21,975 bases of DNA from Chara braunii (Eukaryota; Streptophyta; Charophyceae; Charales; Characeae), in assembly GCA_003427395.1 (NCBI GenBank), contig BFEA01000239.1, positions 1,935,809 to 1,957,783 of the forward strand. Reading direction: 5' to 3'. Of this stretch, positions 1 to 8,849 are shown in pieces. The notes beneath the pieces are model-generated. The model saw only the letters and a program-made list of their open reading frames with translations, searched no databases and was not told the origin of the DNA. Both the position numbers and the translations under genes were made by a program. The number at the start of each line of letters is the position of its first letter. Position 1 is the first letter of the stretch.

Positions 1-958
1 CGTTATTCCCTTTTACATCCCCCTTTCCTATGGCATACGGTCAGACAAGGCCCTAACCCTAGGGTATGCCTGACCTGCCTAGGTACACGAGTAAATCACG
101 CACATTTGGACTGCCCTAACCCTAGGGTGGGCCCAACATGACAGGAATTATACACATAAGGCATATGCCTAACTGACAACAAGCGCATAGGACTGGGCTG
201 CCCTAACCCTAGGGTGTGCCTAGTCTGCTTTAAACAAAGTTACATACGGCATCATTCTCGACCATCCCTACCCAGGGGTAGGTCAAGCTTGCCTGAACAT
301 AAGTACAAAGCTGAAAATAGAAAGACAAAGCAAAACTATACTTGGGACTAACTTCTGACGCTTACTTTGGAAAGTAAGATCAGCGATAGTCTGCACGACC
401 TCTAGACGAGAGCGTGAGCTAGCACTGATCCTAACTCCTAGCAGAGTCAAGTCCTATCTTATCCCAAGCTTTTCTCCCATCATCCATCTTATCTGCCTAT
501 GGCTCCAGCACTCAGCGAGCATNTAAAGCAACTAATCCTATCAAAAGATGCCCCAGAGTGAGAGCCCGCAAACACACACACAAACAATCACAACGAACAT
601 CTCTCACCATCCCTCAGGTTCTTTCAACCTCATAGTTCGTTCAAAAACCTCGTTATTCCCTTTTACATCCCCCTTTCCTATGGCATACGGTCAGACAAGG
701 CCCTAACCCTAAGGTATGCCTGACCTGCCTAGGTACACGAGTAAAGCACGCACATTTGGACTGCCCTAACCCTAGGGTGTGCCCAACATGACAGGAACTA
801 TACACATAAGGCATATGCCTAACTGACAACAAGCGCATAGGACTGGGCTGCCCTAACCCTAGGGTGTGCCCAGTCTGCCTTAAACAAAGTTACATACGGC
901 ATCATTCTAGACCATCCCTACCCAGGGGTAGGTCTAGCTTGCCTGAACATAAGTACAA
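1..958. repeat. Direct duplication, period 650 (1-308 and 651-958)
   Basis: The first 308 bases recur at 651-958 with a few substitutions, and both copies start with the same CGTTATTCCC string. The copies diverge abruptly after 308 and 958. Each carries four hairpin units of array A. Between the copies two units differ in ways that make the second copy pair perfectly, while the first unit of the second copy has lost a core base (CCCTAAGGT). Position 1 is the window edge, so more copies may lie upstream. A short form of the start, CGTTATTCCC, recurs at 1679. Confidence 0.9.
309..650. other. Spacer between the duplicated segments; two foldbacks
   Basis: No gene is visible. A perfect hairpin CTTACTT-TGGA-AAGTAAG lies at 361-378. 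It is followed by a looser foldback in which GATCAG near 378-385 can pair with CTGATC near 424-430. One undetermined base lies at about 523. Confidence 0.5.
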
Positions 959-1322
959 ACGACAAAAAGTTGAACCGCCCTAACCCTAGGGTACGTCCAA
1001 TCCACAGCACATCAACGACAAAGGCATATTACTAGGCCGCCCTAACCCTAGGGTTCGCCTAGTTAGCCATACAGTTTTAGTTACCAAAGGCAATGTGATC
1101 AGGCTGCCCTAACCCTAGGGTGTGCCTGATCTGCCTAAACAATTATAAACATCGAAACGCTGGACCGCCCTAACCCTAGGGTACGTCCAACTTACTTTAA
1201 ATGACAAAAGCTTATCGCTAAGCCGCCCTAACCCTAGGGTACGCCTAGTTAGCCATACAACATGAAATAGGGTACAAATACTTTCACAGACTTTATGTTT
1301 TTCCATCTCTTATTAAGCAGTC

Positions 1323-1356
1323 GATCGGACCTTTCCAATAAATGGAACTTCCGATC
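1323..1356. repeat. Two-stem hairpin within array A region
   Basis: GATCGGA (1323-1329) pairs with TCCGATC (1350-1356). Inside it TTCCA (1333-1337) pairs with TGGAA (1343-1347), leaving a five-base loop ATAAA. It lacks the CCCTAACCC core but has the same size as its neighbours and fills a gap between units. Confidence 0.65.
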
Positions 1357-1670
1357 CTGCCTCATCTTTAGAAGGGGAAATAAAATCAGATTTATACTAA
1401 CTCTCTGCTCCTTAATGTTATCATGAGCATATAACTGAACCGCCCTAACCCCAGGGTACGTTCAGTCTGCCCAGTTACCTTTGTTTTACTCTTCATCTCT
1501 TTCCCTCTTCCTTAGTTCTACCTGACTTATTGACTGGCTTTCCCCACCCGGNGNGCCCGGTNCGTCAGAAATATAAGTTCAAATTGTATATATATCAAGT
1601 TTTATACTCTGGTTGACCATTTAGNTCATGGCTCATGGCTAAGCCGCCCTAACCCTAGGGTACGCTTAGT

Positions 1671-2079
1671 CTTATGCCGTTATTCCCTCAGAAGAAACAT
1701 ACACCACAACTCATTAAAAGAAACATCAGGATTCTGAGCCTTCCTTATTCGAGGTGTCCGTCCTCCTGTTCAGAAACCCTTAAAGAAAACAGCGGCTGAT
1801 CCGTCCCTCCCGGGTAGACCAGCCAAAAATCATTCATTCAGATCAGCAAACCTCAACAAAACATAGCCCTGAGTCCACATCCACCCGGAGGGAGTCATCC
1901 TGGGTTTGACCCGGTCAAAACATGCAAAACACCTTCCTTCTGCCTTCCTCCAGTTCGTTTTGTCTGAATTCGCTCAAGGATTATCTGACTTCTCATACAC
2001 AATTGTTCATTAAACCCTTCACAATGCATGTCCTGACAAACATAATAAAACAGAAAAAGTAGTAGCCTCTCACATATAC
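1671..2079. other. Gene-free stretch between array A and the LTR-like block
   Basis: No supported gene. A near-perfect palindrome, TTTGACC-C-GGTCAAA, occupies 1905-1919. The rest is presumed internal sequence of the minus-strand retroelement whose primer site is at 2080-2090. Confidence 0.4.
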
Positions 2080-2090
2080 GTTCTGATACC
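2080..2090 (-). promoter_or_regulatory. Candidate retrotransposon primer-binding site (iMet-tRNA)
   Basis: On the minus strand this reads GGTATCAGAAC. It matches the plant initiator-Met tRNA primer site GGTATCAGAGC at 10 of 11 positions, the difference being one transition. An extra G separates it from the usual leading TG. It lies at the edge of a block repeated at 10650-11160 and about 220 bp beyond a TATA-like element, as expected for the U5/primer-site junction of a minus-strand element. The LTR end next to it does not show the usual CA. Confidence 0.5.
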
Positions 2091-2620
2091 CACGGGATAG
2101 CAGATAGTGGAAAGGATCACACGCGTCAAAACGAGAGTTATACCTGCAATTCCCTGCCTCCAGAACCCCGCCTGGGCTCCGGCAGAGCTCCTGCAATCGG
2201 TGGGGCGAACCTCCCACAGAGGCCTTGGCGCGGATTACGGGTTTCGATCCCGCCTGCCGCCTTCCTCTCTGAACCAAAAGACTAGACTGAGACTGAGAAA
2301 GGCAGAAAGAGAAGTATTTAAACTCTCAGATACAAGAGGGGTGCGCTCAGACTTGCGGGAGAGGGCCTTGTTGTCTTCAATCTCCTGAGGGCCCCGCAAT
2401 GGTGGCCAAAAAGAATGCAGTGGAGTCGGTTGAACCACGACCCAGACGCAAGTAACAATCTCCTGTCAGTCTTCTCAAGTCGCCGCAGTAACCCGTCCGC
2501 AAAGGTCTGATCATACTCTCAAACCGCCCCACTCCAACCGCTAACTAAGGACGTATTTGCACAGCGTAGAAACACACTGTCCGAATAGAGCACGCACCCA
2601 TGCTTTATCTGAAACGCAAT
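2091..2620 (-). mobile_element. LTR-like block, copy 1 (minus strand)
   Basis: This block has a diverged relative at 10650-11160, collinear over about 500 bp. Shared landmarks are CCCTGCCTCCAGAAC, a GGCAGAG..TCC..CAAT..GGTGG stretch, CACCTTCCTCT-like text, GATACAAGAG, GAGAGGGCCTTG, CAATC..CTGAGGG and CAAATAGAATACGC-like text. On the minus strand a TATA-like TTTAAATA lies at 2315-2322, followed by about 220 bp and then the primer-site candidate, which is the expected U3-R-U5 order. A tRNA B-box-like GTTTCGATCCC lies on the plus strand near 2243-2253. The outer LTR boundary and target duplication were not found. A non-LTR repeat remains possible. Confidence 0.5.
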
Positions 2621-3720
2621 AGTCGCAGTCGAACTCAAATAGACGCTGCTCGCACAACGATCATGCGTAATCAGCACATAGCGATAAGACAAGGTACAAC
2701 TAAAACCTTGATTTACACAGCAAAACCCAGCAAATCCAGCCACACACAGTAGCGCAACAGTGCCAACAGCCTGAGGGAAACAGCAACCTTCGTCAGAAGT
2801 GCTACAGCAAGACACAACAGTTTGGTCCGGCGGAGTAANTGAGTTGCACAGACCAGCGAGCACTCTGATTGTTGAATTCCCCGCAGCATCCAAAATGTCA
2901 ACTCTTCTTAGCAGCAAAAGGCAATATAGTGCATTGAGTAAGCCCAAAGCTCACAGCAATGGCCCAGCAGCGTGTGGCGGGCACCCAGTAGATGCACAGC
3001 GAGTGCTCAGCAAGTGCAANCTAGTTGCACTCCCACAGCAAATGGCTCAGTAGCANTGCACCTCAACAGCATGAACTCAGTAGGATCCTATTATAACAAC
3101 AATCGAATACTCAGCAGAGTCAGCAGCATCGCCTGAAAGTTGAACAACAACTGTATTGGAGTCCGGGAGCAAGTGGCTGCAACTTGATACTCGCTGAGTA
3201 TACAACACCACCCCGTTGAGGTAGNAGCAGCCCTCTCCAAATATGCATCAGCAACAGTGCCCTGTGGGAGGNAGCAAAATCTTGCCGCCGTTGGGTCTCG
3301 TTGAGTTAACAGTGCCTTACTATCCAACTACAAGAAGCCTCCATGCTAACTGCAGTAGCAGTGTCAACACAGTAGCGGTCTACCAATCAAAATAGCTTGG
3401 AACAGTGGATCGGTGACAAACTGGTACACAGCAGCATCAGGCACAGCGACGTGCACTCTGAACTCAGTATTAATGACAAAACATTGGACCCCTGCAGCAG
3501 CAGCTTCTCCGCTCGCGGATCATACAAATAACAAAAATCGAAAAATGCATACCTTACCAAACTTAACAACACTGCCGTAGATCAGCTACTCTCCAATCCA
3601 ATGACCATTTTCTCCCTCCCAGCATTTCACTTTCTCAGTCTTTGCTCCTCCCAATTTCAATGCACCCGGCTGCTCTCTACTGTCTGTTCCATGCAGCCCC
3701 CACAGTTATCGGCAGTCCGC
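2621..3720. other. Repeat-derived, no gene; rich in CAGTAG/CAGCA words
   Basis: No supported coding frame. The stretch is full of short related words (CTCAGTAG, CAGCAG, AGTTGCACTCCCACAGC), suggesting a decayed low-complexity or tandem origin. It contains single undetermined bases near 2839, 3020, 3056, 3224 and 3272. Two adjacent perfect hairpins are visible: CAAGT/ACTTG (3170-3186) and ATACTC-GCT-GAGTAT (3187-3201). By position it may be the U3 side of the LTR-like element. Confidence 0.4.
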
Positions 3721-3762
3721 CCAGGCTTCAAGTGTGTCAAAAAAACACGGATATGTACTCCA

Positions 3763-3805
3763 AAGTGAGAATGAATCTGTCGTTGGGATCTGGGCAGATA
3801 CACTT
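3763..3805. repeat. Isolated unit of hairpin array C
   Basis: AAGTG (3763-3767) can pair with CACTT (3801-3805), and ATCTGTC (3775-3781) with GGCAGAT (3793-3799), around an 11-base loop. The flanks match the array C unit at 12314-12358: both carry an AAGTG..GAATGAATCT left side and a GGG.AGATACA right side. One arm position is T:A there and G:C here, so the pairing is conserved through a compensatory change. It lies about 1.7 kb from the copy 1 primer site, as array C lies 1.3-2.2 kb from the copy 2 relic. Confidence 0.7.
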
Positions 3806-4310
3806 GTAAGGTTCCTTGCCCAGGTCAACGTGCAGTTTGACATTGTAGCCCGTCCTTCGGTTTATCAGGCGGTGTTCCCTGTTCTGCTGACCAAGAATAT
3901 ACTGTCTGTCTTTCTCTAGCACAGAACTCGGTGGGATTACGAGTGTATGTGGTCACAAACCTGCCTTCAATTCATTTAATTGTACTCGTTATTAGTTACC
4001 GCAAGTCCCTCCCAGAGGAAAAGAATCGGTAGGCATGCTCTTATTCACAAACGTTCTCGCTACCATCCTTGCCCAAAATATCACATTCAAATTTTAGGAC
4101 GTGATCTAGTACCTGGCCGCAAAAGCCGTCCTCATAATTTTTGCGATGCCCACCTGTGCAATTCAGTGGGAAATCAGCAGTAATTACTTAATGCATGAAC
4201 GAAATACTTTCCTCATGACGGTTGCGAACCGTCGATTAACTATACACAAGGACGAAGAAGAAGCTCAAACCCAACCCCATTCCCTGCTTGTCGGTGCCCG
4301 TATTCTCACC

Positions 4311-4313
<3 letters not shown>
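3806..4313. other. Gene-free stretch with one perfect 7-bp hairpin
   Basis: No supported gene. GACGGTT-GCG-AACCGTC at 4217-4233 is a perfect foldback. A weaker one with a single bulge (GTCAAC/GTTTGAC) lies near 3824-3841. Confidence 0.5.

Positions 4314-4380
<67 letters not shown>
4314..4380. repeat. (CT)n microsatellite
   Basis: An uninterrupted CT dinucleotide tract of about 33 repeats. The open frame through it that encodes alternating Leu-Ser is an artefact of the repeat. Confidence 0.98.
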
Positions 4381-4384
<4 letters not shown>

Positions 4385-4408
4385 AATCCGAGGTTACCAA
4401 ATAGAGCT

Positions 4409-4418
4409 CTAAATAGAG
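4409..4418. repeat. CTAAATAGAG direct repeat, left copy (possible target duplication)
   Basis: The same ten bases recur at 7188-7197, bracketing the hAT transposase remnant. hAT elements make 8-bp duplications, so a subset could be the footprint. No terminal inverted repeats were found just inside the two copies, which leaves this unproven. Confidence 0.25.
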
Positions 4419-6539
4419 GCTGTCTGCTGAGGGGGGTGAAATCCCTCATCATGTACCTCGCGCTCATCTCCACTAGAGTTATCTCTCGGGTACGGCCTCA
4501 AAGTGGCGGCCCGGACCCCGAAAACATCTTCGGTCGGCGGCGGTGGTCGTGAACCACAAGCATCCCGCCACCACAACTGAGCCTGCGCATCACGGTCCTC
4601 CTCCGATATCCTCTGGTCCACCCCCTCGCAGATAGTGCCTGCCTCCAGACCACCCTCGTTGTCCAACATCGACTCGTCCTGACTCCACGAAATAACCTGA
4701 CCACCCCCCGCGCTTTGAAGAACCAAAAGTCGCGTGTTGGCTGTGATCTCGACCAACTTCGCGACCTTTGGGGAACAACAACCTGTTACGCTTCTTCGTT
4801 TGAGTACTTTCGTGGATGGCCCAGTTCCTCTCCACGGGAGAGGAGCACGTCCACATTTACATGACACGAAGAGCTATACACTCGGGACACAATCGCCATA
4901 TAGTGACCACCACAGACCGCACTCGACGGTCTCTTGCTCCCGAACACACATCTCCGCAGCAGCGCGCGCCCGCTCCCCTCCCCATGAGCAAGTTGAAATC
5001 CGCATGTGAAAGTCCCGCCGCTGCAACAAAGCGTCTCGGTACTCCTTGCGTTGCTCGTCGAACCCAGTCTGCGACAAAATGTACCGCTTTGCCTTCCTCA
5101 CAAGTCGTGCATCCTCATCCTTCACCACGTCGATGTAATACTTCATCGACCTCCTCATCGGGCAGAGGAGGTACGCCACAGCGTGCGCATGCTCACACAT
5201 ATGAGCAACGTGGTCCTGCACCCGCCTAAAAATCTGGTCCGCCAATCCATCCTCGAGCGGAGCAACGGCCACCTCCATGTTCTCTGCCAACCGCCCCGCC
5301 CAGTAAACCACTCTCGACATGCACTACCCTCCGCGATCCATCTTGCGCAACAGATTATAAACCGGCTCCATAATAGCACGCAAGATGTCCATGGAGTCCC
5401 ACCAGCTGTCGTGCCGGATCTGCCACCGCACCCAGGGTGCATGCTGCCTGATCGATGTAGTCGCCCAAGGCTCCCTGCCTGATCAATATAGTCGCCCAAG
5501 GACGTCGGACAACATCCAACCGCTCTAACATCTCGTAGACGGATGCGAATCGAGTCTCGCACGAGTACAATAACCCGAGATGGCGACTCTCTTTCTTGAA
5601 CAGGAAATGCGCTCGGCCTTGATTTTTATGAAATGCATTACCACTCTCGCCCGCACAATAATATCCACGCACTACGGACCCGTTGTCCCGATGCCCGACA
5701 ACAACTTGTTGCACACGTGCGCCACGTGATGCGTCTGTACTCAAGCCGCATATGTGGATCGGCCAAAGCGTTGCCTGCCTTTACATAGGCAGACGCAGAG
5801 TCTGTGCAAAGTGCATTGACCCTGTCTCGACCGAAGTCATGGAAGACTGATATCCAACTCCCCAACACTGCTAGCGCATCATTGGACTCACCCTCTCTGT
5901 TGAGGGTGCTCCATATCATCACTCCTCGAGTACCAGCTGCTAGGAAGTTGACGATGGGTCTCCCATCGCAAGACTTCCTGTCGTCAAACAGGATCGTGGC
6001 CCCTGTGTGGTTAAATAGCTCTTGTATGTCCTTAAGACCGGCAACAACGTCGATTGTCGTCTCAACCACCGTATCCATTGCTGCGACTTCATTCTTGGAA
6101 GGCCAAATCACGGGCACTGAAGGGGGTTTGTCCCTGAAGTGTGCGGTGTATGCCTTTCATGTGGGGCTCCGAAAGATGGTGAAGGCTAGCTGGTTGTTGT
6201 ACATGAAGCGCATGGCACCGTTCATATCCTTCCTCTTCCCTAAATTTGAACCACCCTCACCAGCGGGCAGCTTGCGTGGCCGCTGCGAGTATGTACCCTC
6301 GTCCTCCCCGCCACACTGTCCCTCGCCATCCAAATCGATGACGTCGCCCCCTGCTGCCGTGCCCCAACTGGGGCTGTGGACGCCGCTCTCGCCTCATGAG
6401 GACCTCCACCAGGAATCCTGTTGTCAACCCAAGCACTGTGAAGCTCCTCGTACGTGCGGATTTGTTCCAACCACTTTCCCTCGAACGTGTAGCCGCTCGT
6501 GTAATGCATGTCCATAAGAGCTTCGTTAGTCACCTGCGA

Positions 6540-6614
6540 ACAAGCCTTCACGTTGCGAAAATGTCGCTTCGCCCCATGCATGTTCCCCTGCCACTCGTTC
6601 ACGCAGAACACACA
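6540..6614 (-). other. BED-type zinc finger of the hAT remnant
   Basis: Translation gives CVFC, thirteen residues, then HFRNVKAC, that is CX2C-X13-H-X6-C. This suits the DNA-binding BED finger at the N-terminus of hAT transposases. All four metal ligands survive even though a stop codon (6615-6617) sits immediately before the first cysteine. Confidence 0.75.
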
Positions 6615-6755
6615 CTACAGCATCCTTTGACCACGGAGCTTCTCAGAAAGCTCCTAGCCAATAAGCACATACTTGTACACACTGTTCGAATTCTTCATGC
6701 TTGTCTGTGTGTCGTCGCTGGCTTGGATGAAGGTGTTAACTTGTTGCTTCGACAT

Positions 6756-7187
6756 TTTCGCAGTGCCCTATTAAAACCTACCGAACCGTCGTTGGCAAGC
6801 CGCCATTACCCCGGCACCCACTCGGGCCACTCCCCCACCCGATGAGCAGCCAGCCAGCCACCAACTCCCCGAACCTGGAAAGAAAAACTGCCACCCTTCG
6901 GGCAGCCCTCCGCCAAATCCCGAAATTGGGACCCCGGCCCGAAATCCCCAACCGACCCCAACCCCTCCAGCCGACAGGCCGCTTCGCAACAGTAGGATGC
7001 CGCCGAGGTTCCCCCGCCCCCGAATCGTCGCGCCGCCCCCGAATCCTCCCAATCCGCGCCTTTCAATGAGCGCTCAAAACTTTCAGCGTGCACTCAAAGA
7101 TTTCAGCGCGCTGTCAAGCGCATCGGTCTCGTGCAGGGTGGGACCCTCCCGGCCGCGTCACGCAAGAGTTAGTCATAATCGCGTATA
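6756..7187. other. GC-rich upstream region of the hAT remnant
   Basis: Proline/glycine-coding low-complexity sequence with many CCC and GGC runs, no recognisable protein and no clear hAT terminal repeat. The text GGGTGGGACCCTCCC near 7137-7150 is palindrome-like. The region probably holds the 5' untranslated and terminal part of the element. Confidence 0.35.
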
Positions 7188-7197
7188 CTAAATAGAG
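7188..7197. repeat. CTAAATAGAG direct repeat, right copy
   Basis: Partner of 4409-4418; see there. Immediate inner neighbours (GCGTATA on this side, GCTGTCTGC on the left) are not inverted repeats of each other. Confidence 0.25.
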
Positions 7198-7757
7198 TTT
7201 CCTCAACCGCTCCATCCGAGTGCGCTAACCATATCTCTCGCGGGCCCCTACGACAGGATAGACCCTACTCGAGGTACAACTTTACCTCCACCTGCGGGAG
7301 TTGTTACCTCCCTTTGGTGGGCGTATCCACGCCGAGCTACTAGTCCACAATATGAAAGCTAATCAGTTGCAATCGCAGAGGTAGGCCAGCCGAGGGCATT
7401 TTCTCGTACGTTGTAGCATAGGGGGTACACGCCGTCTCAAGCCTCTATCGAACCCACACGCGAACCGACGCACTGGGGGGCTAAAGTCCCAAGCTCGACT
7501 CGTCGTCGATCGACTAGGACGAATCTCACTCACCACTCGCTATACCACACTTTAAAACATAAAATTAAAAACACACCAAACAACACAAAACAAACCACAC
7601 AATAACATTCCTAGTCCCTTTAGTATCAACCCACAACCTTCCGAAATGAAAATCGATTAGGCGACGAACACGAGACTTAGTATAAAAATCGCACGGACGC
7701 ATGGCCTTCTCATATCGACTAGCAATGCAAGCATATGCAAGCAGTTGCAATGATGGC
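7198..7757. other. Gene-free stretch
   Basis: No supported gene on either strand. A perfect 10-bp palindrome, GTCGATCGAC, lies at 7505-7514. Words such as CTCGAGG and ACCTCC recur without a clear period. Confidence 0.4.
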
Positions 7758-7994
7758 GTACTATGTAGTACCCACAATCACACGGTTCTCGATGGTCTCG
7801 AGGGTCGTGTTCGATACTCAAGTGTCGGCTGACACACGTTTTGAGGGGTTTATTTTTCGACGCTAAACAACCACCAAGTGTGGTTGAGAACCCCACCCTC
7901 TTCTGCACCCTGCGAAGAGTGGGTGGTACACAGGTTTATACCTGTGGTGGCAATCGTCTCTTATTGCCCTGGAGACTGGCTTCATCATCCAGGG
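7758..7994. ncRNA. Run of eight adjacent hairpins (candidate structured RNA or cruciform cluster)
   Basis: Eight foldbacks follow one another: GTACTA-TG-TAGTAC (7758-7771); CACGGTTCTCGA/TCGAGGGTCGTG (7781-7809, 12 pairs with three G-T, 5-base loop); CTCAA..GTGTC-GGCT-GACAC..TTGAG (7817-7845); CAACCAC-CAAGT-GTGGTTG (7868-7886); CCACCCTCTTC/GAAGAGTGGGTGG (7893-7926, 10-base loop, 2-base bulge); CACAGGT-TTAT-ACCTGTG (7929-7946); GGCAAT/ATTGCC (7949-7968, 8-base loop); CCCTGGA/TCCAGGG (7967-7994, 14-base loop). Only the last two overlap, by two bases. The arms share no sequence, so this is not a tandem repeat. No known RNA family was recognised, and the strand is undetermined. Confidence 0.55.
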
Positions 7995-8213
7995 TCTAGA
8001 GAGAACTCAAGGGGTTTGATTTTGACGACTGTCACGGACTCCAACGTCCAACTATAAAAATTAACAAGCAAAATCGATCAAAAAATTAATAAACCATCCC
8101 GATATTCATATATCAAATCAGAACTCGAGATAAAAATAAAGAAAGGAAAAGAAGAACTCATTAGGTATATGGATCGTGCGGCACATGGTTGTCATTCTCA
8201 CTGCCTCCAAAGT
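7995..8213. other. AT-rich gene-free stretch
   Basis: Nothing coding. A weak hairpin GGAC/GTCC lies near 8036-8050. The remainder is A-rich. Confidence 0.4.
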
Positions 8214-8303
8214 AAGGCTCGTATATCAAGCTTCAAAATACTGACCTACATAAAACACAAGGCTCGTATATCAAGCTTCAAAATACTGACCTGCATACAA
8301 CAC
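8214..8303. repeat. 45-bp tandem duplication (two copies)
   Basis: Copy one is 8214-8258 and copy two 8259-8303, both starting AAGGCTCGTATATCAAGC. They differ at only a few positions near the end of the unit, which indicates a young duplication. Confidence 0.95.
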
Positions 8304-8849
8304 AATGACATACGAGAGTCACATTGTCATACATCAATGTGATCATCTTTACTGTTCCATGTAAATCACACCATGCCTCACATACCCAAGCCCCATTCAT
8401 TGTCATACTCTCAATAAATTCTCATAAGTTCTTTATAATGATCATTAAAAAAAATTCGGTTAAAACCCTCAAAAAAACATATCAAATATCAGGGCTAAGG
8501 CACAGGTATAAGCAAAGTTGTGTTGTGAGCCCACAAGTCGACGATCAACCAACCGACCGGTTGTCAGTGATAGCAGAAGATGAGTCTCGTGGGATCAAGC
8601 TGAATCTAGTCCAATCCTGAATCGAAACGATTAAGAGGACATGTAACACAAACCATGTCAATTATCAAGGCTAAGTTTATAAATGCATGGAGAATAGGCT
8701 TCATATCACATTCTCTCTCAAGAATCATCTTAATAACTAAGTCGGAATCTACCTCTTAAGCAAACCCAAACGTAAGGTAGACCTTGGCAGAATCCCCCCT
8801 TTGTAGAGTGGATTGTCAAAAATCGCTACCTATCAAAATGTAATATATC
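8304..8849. other. AT-rich gene-free stretch
   Basis: No supported gene. A hairpin CAACC/GGTTG with an 8-base loop lies near 8546-8563. CATTCTCACTGCC-TCCAAAGT near 8192-8213 has a diverged relative near 9608-9628, so both sides of the minisatellite probably come from one repeat family. Confidence 0.4.

Larger units (their letters stand above)
1..1670. repeat. Hairpin array A: 15 units around CCCTAACCCTAGGGT
   Basis: Fifteen units share a core that can fold as CCCTA-(ACCC)-TAGGG and contains the palindrome ACCCTAGGGT. Each core lies between two arms that differ from unit to unit but pair with each other. Arms (5'/3'): 39-75 GGTCAGAC/GCCTGACC; 106-136 TTGGAC/GCCCAA; 191-225 GACTGGGC/GCCTAGTC; 257-287 CTCGACC/GGTCAAG; 689-725, 756-786, 841-875 and 907-937 are second copies of these four (GACTGGGC/GCCCAGTC and CTAGACC/GGTCTAG now perfect); 970-1000 TTGAAC/GTCCAA; 1031-1063 ACTAGGC/GCCTAGT; 1097-1131 GATCAGGC/GCCTGATC; 1161-1189 TGGAC/GTCCA; 1218-1248 CTAAGC/GCCTAG; 1434-1466 ACTGAAC/GTTCAGT; 1639-1669 CTAAGC/GCTTAG. 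The fourth unit type has a variant core, CCCTACCCAGGGG. Linkers between arm and core are mostly TG with TGT, or CG with TAC. The array sits on the internal side of the LTR-like block at 2091-2620. No protein is visible. The function is unknown. Confidence 0.85.
4409..6755 (-). pseudogene. hAT-family transposase, broken (BED finger, DUF659, hAT C-terminal region)
   Basis: A cut-and-paste DNA transposase remnant read on the minus strand from an ATG at 6755. The N-terminus is followed by a BED-type zinc finger (6540-6614). Next comes a DUF659 region (about 6240-5700) starting with AMRFMYNNQLAFTIFRSPT and containing GRPIVNFLAAGTRG and VNALCTDSASAYVKAGNAL. A TRFASVYEMLERL segment follows near 5530. 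The C-terminal dimerisation region holds LWWSLYGDCVP (about 4900), ERNWAIHESTQTKKRNRL (about 4800-4855) and LVEITANTRLL (about 4715-4750). Known hAT proteins carry the same blocks in the same order. It is not functional: stops lie at 6654-6656, 6615-6617, 6157-6159 and 4857-4859, and frameshifts are needed, for example just after the RNRL motif. Conserved sequence ends near 4710; the frame to 4409 is low-complexity. Element ends were not identified. Confidence 0.85.

Noticed and set aside
51-1660. CCCTAACCCTAGGG as telomeric or interstitial telomere repeat
   Set aside because: Each unit has only about one and a half telomere-like repeats followed by their inverse, never a tandem run. The flanking paired arms explain the units better.
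2200-2265. tRNA-like sequence in LTR copy 1 (CGGG-TTTCGAT-CCCG)
   Set aside because: A T-arm-like hairpin is visible, but the loop order is not a proper T-loop and no cloverleaf can be completed.
4146-4412. Open frame with a long Leu-Ser run
   Set aside because: It is produced by the CT microsatellite; no other coding signal.
5804-6517. 237-residue plus-strand open frame
   Set aside because: It is the antisense shadow of the DUF659 part of the hAT transposase, which has clear motifs on the minus strand.
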